Origin: Candidatus Aminicenantota bacterium
Lineage (GTDB): Bacteria > Acidobacteriota > Aminicenantia > Aminicenantales > UBA4085
Length of the DNA stretch: 5,045 bases
NCBI GenBank assembly: GCA_003154255.1
Contig: PMCY01000198.1
Location: forward strand, 9,805 to 14,849
Reading direction: 5' to 3'
Positions 1 to 5,045 of this stretch are shown piece by piece; positions within the stretch are counted from its first letter, which is position 1, and each line of letters opens with the position of its first letter. The notes beneath the pieces are model-generated. The model ran no database searches. It saw only the letters and a program-made list of their open reading frames with translations, and was not told where the DNA came from. Both the position numbers and the translations under genes were made by a program.

Positions 1-354
1 GTCGTCCATTGCATCGCCGCCCACCGCTACCGCAAAGCGGTCAAGCCGGAGACGCTCGAAGCCCGCGTTCTTTTCGACGCGGACAAGCTCGATTCGATCG
101 GGGCCGTGGGAATCGGGCGCGCTTTTTTATTCGCCGGCGAGGTCGGGGCCCGCCTGCACGACAAGGATATCGACGTCGAAAAGACGAAGCCCTACACGAA
201 AGACGATACGGCCTATCGTGAATTTTTGGTCAAGCTGCGTCACATCAAAGGCCGCATGACGACGGCCGAAGGCCGCAGGATCGCCCGCGAGCGCCACGCC
301 TTCATGGCAGGATTTTTTGCCCGCCTGAACAGGGAAACGACGGGAACCCTTTAG
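1..354 (+). CDS. HD-superfamily phosphohydrolase, C-terminal part (5' end outside window)
   Basis: Frame 1 is open from the first base to a TAG at 352-354, giving 117 residues of a protein whose start lies upstream. The visible part begins VVHCIAAHRYR and continues with PETLEARVLFDADKLDSIGA (fragment residues 16-35). This matches the second half of YedJ-like HD-domain hydrolases, in which the Asp of a DADKLD-type motif (residues 26-31) is a metal ligand. Such proteins are soluble metal-dependent phosphohydrolases; the substrate is usually unknown and cannot be read here. The N-terminal H...HD metal motif must lie outside the window. The tail after about residue 60 is charged and helical, with no membrane segment. 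An ATG at 106 is internal, because homologous sequence continues upstream of it. The gene converges on the DUF1905-type gene with a gap of under 20 bp and no clear intrinsic terminator. Family assignment is fairly sure; function is unknown. Confidence 0.82.
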   Translation, partial: VVHCIAAHRYRKAVKPETLEARVLFDADKLDSIGAVGIGRAFLFAGEVGARLHDKDIDVEKTKPYTKDDTAYREFLVKLRHIKGRMTTAEGRRIARERHAFMAGFFARLNRETTGTL

Positions 355-372
355 AAAATGCCGGAGCGGAAA

Positions 373-843
373 TTATTTCAGGGCCTTCTTAGCGGCGATC
401 AGGAGAACCGCATTCTCGATGCGCAGGACGCGGGTCTCGACTTTCTTGGCCGCGACGATCCAGTCCACGTAGGCCTTTTTGCGGCTATAAGCGAATTCGT
501 CCCAGACCGCCTTGGCGGTCTTGTTTTTCCCCAGTGCCTTGGCCAGATCCGGAGGAGCTTCGATCAGGCGCGGCCCCGCATCGGGTTCGACGATGACGGT
601 GACGCGGTCGCCGACCTTGACCTTGGCCTTGTCCCGGATCGACTTGCCGACAACCAGGAAGTGCTGGCCGTCGCCGTCGGGCATCAGTGAGCTGCGGAAC
701 TCCGCGCCGTTGACCGCACCCTTGACCTTGACTTGTCCGCCCTTGCCGAAATGCTTCTCTACGTCGAACGGGACTTTGACGAACGTCCAGGTGCCGACCC
801 CCTCGAAACGGGACAGCTTCGCTCGGAATTCCCTTTTAGCCAT
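373..843 (-). CDS. DUF1905 / YdeI-OmpD-associated family protein
   Basis: A complete 156-residue soluble protein on the reverse strand. Residues about 5-88 form the DUF1905 beta-barrel-like domain: GTWTFVKVPFDV at 17-28, VKGAVNGAEFRSSLMPDGDG at 40-59, then VGKSIRDKAKVKVGDRVTV. Residues about 97-153 are the YdeI/OmpD-associated helical domain: PPDLAKAL, AVWDEFAYSRKKAYVDWI, then KKVETRVLRIENAVLLIAAKK, with the family's K-x-x-E-T-R-x-x-R-I pattern. The family is widespread and sometimes called bacteriocin-protection or YdeI-like; its biochemical role is not established. The ATG start is supported by a GAGGGA Shine-Dalgarno at 851-856 (reverse strand), 7 nt away. There is no signal peptide or membrane segment, so a cytoplasmic location is inferred. 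Length suits the two-domain family, so the gene looks intact. It is transcribed divergently from the DUF2142 gene and is probably monocistronic. Confidence 0.88.
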   Translation of the reverse strand: MAKREFRAKLSRFEGVGTWTFVKVPFDVEKHFGKGGQVKVKGAVNGAEFRSSLMPDGDGQHFLVVGKSIRDKAKVKVGDRVTVIVEPDAGPRLIEAPPDLAKALGKNKTAKAVWDEFAYSRKKAYVDWIVAAKKVETRVLRIENAVLLIAAKKALK

Positions 844-866
844 GACTCGCTCCCTCGGATTCTCTC

Positions 867-894
867 ATCATAAATATTTTCGTAAAAAAAGCAA
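867..894 (-). promoter_or_regulatory. Putative sigma70-type promoter for the DUF1905 gene
   Basis: On the reverse strand, TTGCTT (889-894) and TATGAT (867-872) are separated by 16 bp. The -10 box matches consensus at 5 of 6 positions; the -35 box is weak (3 of 6). The spacer is AT-rich, including a 7-T run, against a GC-rich background. A start near 860 would give a leader of about 17 nt, just including the GAGGGA site at 851-856. Sequence-only inference. Confidence 0.5.
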
Positions 895-932
895 TGGGGG
901 TCCCATCGGGTCGGGCCCGGCCCTCCTCCCGC

Positions 933-961
933 TTGAATTCCCGCCGCGCCGTTTCTATAAT
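933..961 (+). promoter_or_regulatory. Putative sigma70-type promoter for the DUF2142 gene
   Basis: TTGAAT (933-938) and a perfect TATAAT (956-961) are separated by 17 bp, the optimal spacing. Transcription would start near 968, immediately before the Shine-Dalgarno at 971-978, leaving a leader of about 20 nt. The spacer is very GC-rich. This is the best-scoring promoter-like sequence in the window and lies back to back with the reverse-strand promoter at 867-894. Confidence 0.6.
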
Positions 962-970
962 CGTCGCGCC

Positions 971-978
971 GGAAGGAG
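971..978 (+). promoter_or_regulatory. Ribosome binding site deciding the GTG start of the DUF2142 gene
   Basis: GGAAGGAG lies 9 nt before GTG at 988-990. An in-frame TAA at 958-960 closes the frame upstream, and the first in-frame ATG comes only at codon 188, after conserved family motifs, so the GTG is the start. Confidence 0.75.
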
Positions 979-987
979 CCGGCAACC

Positions 988-2397
988 GTGTTCGATTCCT
1001 TGTCCGACGCATTCGTCCAACGCCGTCCACGGCGCGCCTTCGCCGTGCTGACCCCGCTGTTCGGCCTCCTTTATGTGTTCGTCACGCCGCCGTTCCAGTC
1101 CCCCGACGAACCCCAGCATTTCTACCGCGCTTTCCAGATTTCGGAACTCGGACTCATCGGCCGAAAGACGCCGGGAGAGGCGGGGCCGCGCGCGGGAGGG
1201 GTTCTGCCGCGAAACCTGAAGCGAGTCGCCGACCTGGTCCTGGATGATGTCCCGCACAACGAGCAACGCCATGTCGATCCGGCGGCGATCCGGGCCGCCC
1301 TGGCCATCCCGCTTGATCCGGAGGACCGCGAATTCCTCGAGTTTCCCACCAATGTTCTCTACTCGCCCATCCCCTATGCGCCGCAGGCCGCCGCCATCGC
1401 CCTGGGGCGCCTGTTCCACGCGCCCCCCCTCGTCCTGCTCTATCTGGCCCGCCTCTTCAATCTCGCGGCCTGGTTCCTGCTCGTCGCCGCGGCCCTTCGC
1501 CTCACGCCCGTTTTCCGCTGGGTTTTCCTGGTTCTGGCGCTGGCCCCGATGTCCGTCGCCCAGGCCGCCTCGGCTTCGGCCGACGCCCTGACCAACGGCG
1601 CCGCGTTCCTGCTCATCGCCTCGATCTTCGAAGCCGCCTTTTCGCCGGCGGCCGCGGTCGACGGCGCCCGCCTGCTTCGCCTGGCCGTTCTTTCTCTCGT
1701 TGTTTCGCTCTGCAAGCCGGTCTACGCGCTCCTGCCGGCGCTGGTCCTCATCATCCCGGCCGCCGGATTCGGCGGGCGGAAAAAACTCCGCCTGGCGGCC
1801 GCCGCCGTCCCGGCCATCGGCTGGGGGGCGATGGCCGCCTGGTCCGCCGCCGTTGCTTCACTCTCCGTGCCGCTTCAGGCCGGCGTTTCCGGCGCCGGCC
1901 AGATCCGCCTCATCCTGGCCCAACCCGGCCGAATTCTTTCGGCCGTCGGCGGCATGCTCAGAGCCCATTTCGGGGATCACGTCCGCGAATTCGTCGGCCA
2001 GCTGGGCTGGCTGGACGTTGCCCTTCCGACCGCTTTGATCCTCCTTTTTCTCGTCGTTCTGGCCTTCGCCGCGCTGGCCGATAAGAGCGGCGCCATCACC
2101 GTCCGTTGGCGGCCCAAGGCGCTCGGGATCCTCATCTCCGTCGTCAGTGCGGCGGCCATCGCGGCCACGATCTACATCGTCTGGAACCCGGTCGGGGCGG
2201 CGGGGATCGAAGGCGTCCAGGGCCGCTATTTCATCCCCTTCGGACCTCTTCTCTGGCTCCCTCTGTACAACCGGAAAATATCCCCGCTTCTGGATCGCGT
2301 CGGCGCTCTGCGGGGCACCCTTGTCGCGTTCATCGCCTTCACCCTCACCTTCGGACTGGCCGCCTTGCTTCTCCGCTACTATAATTTCTTTAACTGA
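988..2397 (+). CDS. DUF2142 family polytopic membrane protein (GT-C-like)
   Basis: 469 residues starting at GTG. Predicted helices lie near 15-33, 145-169, 172-193, 228-256, 268-291, 341-362, 377-398 and 441-462, with shorter hydrophobic stretches between. The family's conserved motifs are visible in order: PPFQSPDEPQHFYRAFQIS (34-52), YSPIPYAPQ (125-133), SASADALTNGAAF (195-207), CKPVYALLP (242-250) and GVQGRYFIPFGP (409-420). An acidic pair (D40, E41) in the loop after the first helix resembles the position of catalytic acids in GT-C polyprenyl-phosphate-sugar glycosyltransferases. DUF2142 proteins often occur in envelope polysaccharide loci, so a role in transferring sugars or modifying envelope glycans is a reasonable inference, not shown here. 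No glycan genes adjoin it in this window. It sits in the inner membrane and has its own promoter. The C-terminus ends cleanly after the last helix and the length is typical. Confidence 0.87.
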   Translation: MFDSLSDAFVQRRPRRAFAVLTPLFGLLYVFVTPPFQSPDEPQHFYRAFQISELGLIGRKTPGEAGPRAGGVLPRNLKRVADLVLDDVPHNEQRHVDPAAIRAALAIPLDPEDREFLEFPTNVLYSPIPYAPQAAAIALGRLFHAPPLVLLYLARLFNLAAWFLLVAAALRLTPVFRWVFLVLALAPMSVAQAASASADALTNGAAFLLIASIFEAAFSPAAAVDGARLLRLAVLSLVVSLCKPVYALLPALVLIIPAAGFGGRKKLRLAAAAVPAIGWGAMAAWSAAVASLSVPLQAGVSGAGQIRLILAQPGRILSAVGGMLRAHFGDHVREFVGQLGWLDVALPTALILLFLVVLAFAALADKSGAITVRWRPKALGILISVVSAAAIAATIYIVWNPVGAAGIEGVQGRYFIPFGPLLWLPLYNRKISPLLDRVGALRGTLVAFIAFTLTFGLAALLLRYYNFFN

Positions 2398-2500
2398 AGC
2401 TGCACCGACTTAGATTCGTGGAATCCATCCTTATTCCTCCCCGGGCTTGCGCCCGAAGCATCCCGCACAGGGGATTGACTTCCCCGCTGCGGGGGGCGTA
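2398..2500. other. Gene-free stretch with small hairpins downstream of the DUF2142 gene
   Basis: No coding frame with family-like sequence is visible. Two small inverted repeats follow the DUF2142 stop: GATTC/GAATC (2413-2417/2421-2425, 3-nt loop) and CGGGC/GCCCG (2442-2446/2451-2455, 4-nt loop). Neither is followed by a real T-tract, so neither is a convincing intrinsic terminator, though the pair could contribute to 3'-end formation. Downstream are GGGGA/TCCCC (2470-2474/2481-2485) and CCCC/GGGG (2482-2485/2491-2494) palindromes, which overlap a possible promoter. Confidence 0.55.
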
Positions 2501-2504
2501 TTAC
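2475..2504 (+). promoter_or_regulatory. Possible promoter of the ABC transporter operon with palindromic spacer
   Basis: TTGACT (2475-2480, 5 of 6 to consensus) and TATTAC (2499-2504, 4 of 6) are separated by 18 bp. The spacer contains an odd-centred palindrome CCCCGCTGCGGGG (2482-2494), a plausible operator. If used, the transcript would carry the downstream double palindrome as its 5' leader of about 120 nt. A second TTGACT at 2524-2529 has no acceptable -10 partner. Confidence 0.35.
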
Positions 2505-2606
2505 TAAGCCGGGCGGAATATAGTTGACTCCGGATGTTTTTATCGCCCGGCTAGTACTCGGGGAGCAGTAAGGATTATGTAACATATTTACTGCTCCCCG
2601 TAGTAA
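2501..2606. repeat. Tandem double palindrome in the ABC operon leader
   Basis: Two inverted repeats of near-equal length lie back to back. Unit 1 (2502-2556): TACTAAGCCGGGCG (2502-2515) pairs with CGCCCGGCTAGTA (2544-2556), one bulged A. Unit 2 (about 2552-2605): CGGGGAGCAGTAA (2559-2571) pairs perfectly with TTACTGCTCCCCG (2588-2600), extended by TACT (2555-2558) with AGTA (2602-2605) around one bulge. The loop of unit 2 holds a further TATGT/ACATA pair (2576-2580/2582-2586). The whole block is bounded by TTACTA (2501-2506) and TAGTAA (2601-2606), and the units share TAGTACT at the centre. Arms are GC-rich and loops AT-rich. It could be a small non-autonomous palindromic element, an operator array or a structured mRNA leader; the sequence alone does not decide. 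Confidence 0.75.
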
Positions 2607-2610
2607 TGGC

Positions 2611-2617
2611 GGAGAGG
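2611..2617 (+). promoter_or_regulatory. Ribosome binding site of the ABC ATPase, unusually distant
   Basis: GGAGAGG ends 14 nt before the ATG at 2632, longer than the usual 5-10 nt. No in-frame start codon exists between it and the in-frame TAA at 2569-2571, and the protein N-terminus ([12 protein letters not shown]) fits the family, so the start holds. The site lies just 3' of the double palindrome, so leader folding could affect it. Confidence 0.5.
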
Positions 2618-2631
2618 TCGGCTGGTTTCGC

Positions 2632-3309
2632 ATGATCGAATTGACGGACATCGCCCGTGTCTACGGCAAAGGCGAATCGGCCGCGTCCGCGCTGCGCGGC
2701 GTGAGCCTGGCCATCGAAGGGGGCGCATTCGTCCGCATTGTCGGCACGTCGGGCTCAGGCAAAACGACGCTCTTGAACGTCATCGGCGGGCTGGATTCGG
2801 GATATACCGGCACGGCGGTCGTCGACGGGAAGGACCTGCGGGCCATGGACGACCGGGATCTGAGCCGTTTCCGCAATGAAACGGTCGGCTTCGTTTTTCA
2901 GCACTTCCACCTCCTCGAGCATCTCGACGCCCGCCATAACGTGGCCCTGGCCGATTTCTTCACCTCCCGCGATGGCGGCGATCCCCTGCGCAGGGCCGCG
3001 GAGGTTCTGGAACGCGTCGGGTTGGGCGACAAAATGGGCAGCCGCCCGTCCCAGCTTTCGGGCGGACAGAAGCAGCGGGTGGCCGTGGCCCGGTCCCTCT
3101 TCAACCGGCCCCGGCTCATCCTGGCCGACGAACCCACGGGCAATCTCGACACCCGCACCAGCGGACAGATCATCGGACTTCTCGAATCGCTCAATCGCGA
3201 TGATCAGCTGACCGTCGTCGTGGTGACCCACGAAGCGCCGCTCTTTCACAAAGCCACCCAAACGTTCCGGCTCGAGGACGGCCGAATCGTCGGGACGGAA
3301 GCGGAATGA
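2632..3309 (+). CDS. ABC transporter ATP-binding protein, MacB/LolD type
   Basis: A 225-residue nucleotide-binding subunit with all motifs intact: Walker [10 protein letters not shown] (38-46), Q-loop Gln90 in [23 protein letters not shown] signature LSGGQKQ (142-148), Walker B LILADE (162-167) with catalytic Glu167, D-loop NLD (171-173) and H-loop His200 in VVVVTHE. The compact length, the FxFQxFxLLxxLxAxxNV-like segment after the Q-loop and the [15 protein letters not shown] segment are typical of the LolD/MacB/FtsE class, whose ATPases drive FtsX-fold permeases by mechanotransmission and do not move substrate through the membrane core. It acts as a cytoplasmic dimer on the permease encoded 7 bp downstream. 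The substrate is not readable from the sequence; lipoproteins, peptides, macrolides and siderophores are all known for the class. The pair resembles split MacB, but the ATPase is a separate protein. Classification is firm; the physiological role is open. Confidence 0.95.
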   Translation: MIELTDIARVYGKGESAASALRGVSLAIEGGAFVRIVGTSGSGKTTLLNVIGGLDSGYTGTAVVDGKDLRAMDDRDLSRFRNETVGFVFQHFHLLEHLDARHNVALADFFTSRDGGDPLRRAAEVLERVGLGDKMGSRPSQLSGGQKQRVAVARSLFNRPRLILADEPTGNLDTRTSGQIIGLLESLNRDDQLTVVVVTHEAPLFHKATQTFRLEDGRIVGTEAE

Positions 3310-3316
3310 GGCGGCC

Positions 3317-4672
3317 ATGACTCTGCGCAAGCTGGGCCGTTTCGTCGCCCAGAACATCGGGCGAAACCGCAAGAACTTCATTTTCGCCGGAATCGGCATC
3401 GTCGTCGGCGTGTCCAGCTTCGTTTTCTTCGCCGCCCTCGGCGGAGGCATCCGGCACGTGGTCTCCACGGAGATCTTTCCCCTGGACGCCAACCGCATCA
3501 CGGTGATTCCCCGCAAGGGCGGATTCAGCGGCCCGGCGGGATTCAAGCCCCTCGACGACGCGGGGGTAAAGGCCCTGGAGGCTCTGCCTGGGGTCGCCGC
3601 CGTATATCCGCGCATGCGCCTGGCCGTGCCTGCGACCATGTCGCTCGTCGGCAGCCGATTCCCCGAGGAGGAGCTGGCCCGCATCGCCCGCCTGCCCGGT
3701 GTGACGCCCGACATCGTCGCCTCGGTCAAACGCCTCGATCTGTGGCTGGAGATCATGGCCGACGGCATCGACCCGCGCCTGGTCAAGGACGAGGTCCAGT
3801 TCGGCGCCTTCGCCGATCCCCCGCCGGGCCAACCGGTCCCCTTTCTGCTGGCCAAGAGGTTGGTCGAGCTCTATAACGCCAGCTTCGCTGAAACCCGCCA
3901 CCTGCCGCCCATCAGCGAGATCATCATCCCCTTCGTCCCGCCCATGCCCCTCGTCGTCAACGACTCCTACGTCAATCGCGGGCTGGCCGGCCCGCAGGAA
4001 AACATCCGCGTCCGTATCGTCGGAACGAGCCAACAGGCCCTCCTGGGCGGCATCACCTTGCCCCTGGACACGGTCCGCGCGCTCAACCGGCGCTTCGGCG
4101 GCGAGGCTGCAGCGGCCCATTTCGATTCGGCCGTGGTGGAAGCCCGCTCGGCCGCCTATATCGCCTCGGTCCAGGCGGCCGTCCGGGAGCTGGGATACGG
4201 CATCGACGCCAGCCAGCAGCGCATGGCCGACAGCGTGGCCCTGGCCGTGACCCTGGTCATGCTTGGCTTCACCCTCATCAGCTTGACCATCGTCGGGGTG
4301 GCCGCGGTCAACATCGGCCACACTTTTTTCATGATCATTTACGAGCGCCAGCGGGAGATCGGCCTGTTGCGGGCGGTCGGCGCCTCGCGGGGAGACATCC
4401 GGGCCATGATCCACGGCGAAGCGGCCCTCGTCGGCCTGGCCGGGGGCGCGGCCGGGATCATCCTGGGAACGGCCGGCTGTCTTCTCATCAACCTTCTGGC
4501 AGTCCGGTTGCTGCCGAAGTTCCCCTTCAAGCCGACGCAATTCTTCGCCTACCCCTGGTGGCTGTTCGCCGGCGGCATGCTGCTGGCGGTCGTCTTCTGC
4601 CTGGCCGGGGCGCTGGCGCCGGCCAATCGCGCCGCCCGGCTCGATCCGTCGCAGACGCTTTCCGGCCGCTAA
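3317..4672 (+). CDS. FtsX/MacB-like ABC transporter permease
   Basis: 451 residues with MacB topology: an N-terminal cytoplasmic basic stretch, TM1 at about 21-43, a large extracytoplasmic domain at about 45-306 (MacB_PCD-like), then TM2 at about 307-333, TM3 at about 368-396 and TM4 at about 413-434. The FtsX signature follows TM2: ERQREIGLLRAVGASRGDI (343-361), the coupling segment that contacts the ATPase. The C-terminus APANRAARLDPSQTL (434-448) is the usual family ending. It probably works as a homodimer with two copies of the upstream ATPase, in the inner membrane. A GAGG site (3308-3311) overlapping the ATPase stop codon sits 5 nt before the ATG, so translation is likely coupled. The periplasmic domain, about 260 residues, is on the large side; a proline-rich segment EIIIPFVPPMPLVV (201-214) lies within it. 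No adaptor or outer-membrane factor is encoded alongside, so the substrate and whether it exports across one or two membranes are unknown. Confidence 0.93.
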   Translation: MTLRKLGRFVAQNIGRNRKNFIFAGIGIVVGVSSFVFFAALGGGIRHVVSTEIFPLDANRITVIPRKGGFSGPAGFKPLDDAGVKALEALPGVAAVYPRMRLAVPATMSLVGSRFPEEELARIARLPGVTPDIVASVKRLDLWLEIMADGIDPRLVKDEVQFGAFADPPPGQPVPFLLAKRLVELYNASFAETRHLPPISEIIIPFVPPMPLVVNDSYVNRGLAGPQENIRVRIVGTSQQALLGGITLPLDTVRALNRRFGGEAAAAHFDSAVVEARSAAYIASVQAAVRELGYGIDASQQRMADSVALAVTLVMLGFTLISLTIVGVAAVNIGHTFFMIIYERQREIGLLRAVGASRGDIRAMIHGEAALVGLAGGAAGIILGTAGCLLINLLAVRLLPKFPFKPTQFFAYPWWLFAGGMLLAVVFCLAGALAPANRAARLDPSQTLSGR

Positions 4673-4674
4673 GA

Positions 4675-4768
4675 AGGGGTCAGGTCTTAACTTTTGACGT
4701 TTTTAGCGGGACCTGGCGCCGAGGGGTCAGGCCAGGTTAAATTTGCCAAGAGTTAAGACCTGACCCCT
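4675..4768. repeat. 94-bp REP/BIME-like palindromic element (RAYT-associated type) between convergent genes
   Basis: Outer arms 4675-4696 and 4747-4768 are inverted copies of a 22-nt sequence with a single mismatch. The outermost 18 nt (AGGGGTCAGGTCTTAACT) are identical. Inside lies ACCTGGC/GCCAGGT (4711-4717/4731-4737, 13-nt loop) and a second direct copy of AGGGGTCAGG at 4722-4731. GGGGTCAGG-type ends around short palindromes are, from memory, typical of repeats linked to REP-associated tyrosine transposases (IS200/IS605-like Y1 family); no such transposase gene is in the window, so it would be a non-autonomous copy. It fills nearly all the space between the permease stop (4670-4672) and the convergent gene's stop. 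As RNA it would fold into a long hairpin in either direction and could serve as a bidirectional transcription end, though there is no strong T-tract. Confidence 0.75.
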
Positions 4769-5045
4769 ATTCGATTTTGATTTCGACGCGGGACGACGGC
4801 CCCGCCATTTTCAATTGAACGGCGATCGGAAAATCCCAATTCGATGTTTTTTCCAGGGGCGGGAGCTTTCCGTCCTGCCGGACGGAAAGTGTACCCGGGC
4901 CGTTCCAAGACAGCTTGAGCATCGTCTCATGCGCGCCACCCATTCGGTTCTCGAGGGTAAAGGCGACGGACTTCAGCCCCGTATCCAGAATGATCGGTGA
5001 ATTCGAGGCGAACCCATCGCGGTCGAGCTCGATCTTGAGCGTTCG
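4767..5045 (-). CDS. Unidentified protein, C-terminal 92 residues (5' end outside window)
   Basis: On the reverse strand, a frame is open from the window edge at 5045 to a TAG at 4767-4769 (92 codons before the stop), with codon choice like the other genes. The visible sequence starts RTLKIELDRDGFASNSPIIL and ends SSRVEIKIE. Alternating polar and hydrophobic residues (LKIELD, VAFTLEN, MLKLSWNG, LSVRQDGK, IAVQLKM, VEIKIE) indicate an all-beta domain, as in C-terminal beta-sandwich modules of large secreted enzymes or surface proteins. This comparison is structural only; I do not recognise the family. The only internal Met codons give short products, so the gene almost certainly begins beyond the window. 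Its stop codon coincides with the edge of the palindromic element at 4675-4768, so the natural C-terminus may have been changed by that insertion. Coding status is likely; function is unknown. Confidence 0.7.
   Translation of the reverse strand, partial: RTLKIELDRDGFASNSPIILDTGLKSVAFTLENRMGGAHETMLKLSWNGPGTLSVRQDGKLPPLEKTSNWDFPIAVQLKMAGPSSRVEIKIE

Noticed and set aside
106..354. Separate 82-aa gene starting at ATG 106
   Set aside because: The same frame is open upstream and encodes the conserved HD-family segment, so this ATG is internal.
512..1051. 179-codon forward frame opposite the DUF1905 gene
   Set aside because: Antisense to a protein with both expected domains; product is S/P/R-rich without recognisable features.
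955..1419. 154-codon reverse frame over the start of the DUF2142 gene
   Set aside because: It would overlap the forward promoter and the conserved N-terminal motifs of the DUF2142 protein; no motif or ribosome site supports it.
2442..2455. CGGGC/GCCCG hairpin as an intrinsic terminator for the DUF2142 gene
   Set aside because: The stem is only 5 bp and no T-run follows, so a terminator call is not supported.
2501..2606. Integron attC site or CRISPR repeat
   Set aside because: There is no GTTRRRY-type core at the ends, no integrase nearby, and only two non-identical palindromes without spacer-repeat periodicity.
2755..3855. 366-codon open frame on the reverse strand across the ABC ATPase and permease genes
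   Set aside because: It straddles two well-supported forward genes, has low-complexity composition and no family motifs.
3191..4540. 449-codon open frame on the reverse strand opposite the permease
   Set aside because: The forward frame has clear FtsX motifs and membrane helices. The reverse product is highly charged, rich in D/G/R/Q, with no domain pattern; it is a shadow caused by high GC.
4815..5000. 61-codon forward frame near the window end
   Set aside because: The reverse frame has the codon bias and beta-strand pattern of a real protein through this region; the forward frame does not.

Overview
This is a GC-rich bacterial chromosomal window, probably from a Gram-negative lineage. The grounds are a MacB/LolD-type ABC exporter pair, a DUF2142 membrane protein, strong third-position G/C bias and canonical Shine-Dalgarno sites. 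The gene mix and the GGGGTCAGG-type palindromic repeat would suit Acidobacteriota/Aminicenantota-like or deltaproteobacterial genomes, but that is an impression and was not tested.

Layout: (1) positions 1-354 hold the 3' part of an HD-superfamily phosphohydrolase gene, + strand. (2) Convergent to it, 17-18 bp away, is a 156-aa DUF1905/YdeI-type protein on the - strand. (3) A short AT-rich divergent promoter region at 844-987 separates it from (4) a GTG-started DUF2142 polytopic membrane protein, + strand. (5) A 234-bp gene-free stretch (2398-2631) is packed with inverted repeats. These include a 106-bp tandem double palindrome (2501-2606) bounded by TTACTA/TAGTAA, directly before (6) a two-gene ABC transporter operon: ATPase 2632-3309, then FtsX/MacB-like permease 3317-4672 after a 7-bp gap. 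(7) The space after the permease is almost entirely one 94-bp palindromic element (4675-4768), with 22-nt arms, an inner hairpin and a third copy of its end motif; it looks like a RAYT/REP-type repeat. (8) From 4769 to the window edge runs the 3' end of a - strand gene, open through position 5045, whose TAG stop overlaps the outer end of that palindrome.

How they work together: only the ABC pair is clearly one functional unit, an ATPase plus a MacB-topology permease for export or extraction of a hydrophobic or envelope substrate. No MacA-like adaptor or outer-membrane partner is visible. The DUF2142 protein is probably an envelope glycoconjugate or polymer enzyme of GT-C-like type. The HD and YdeI-like genes look like ordinary standalone housekeeping or stress genes. 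No new defence or mobile system is evident. The most unusual material is non-coding: the double palindrome in the ABC operon leader and the repeat that appears to supply a neighbour's stop codon.
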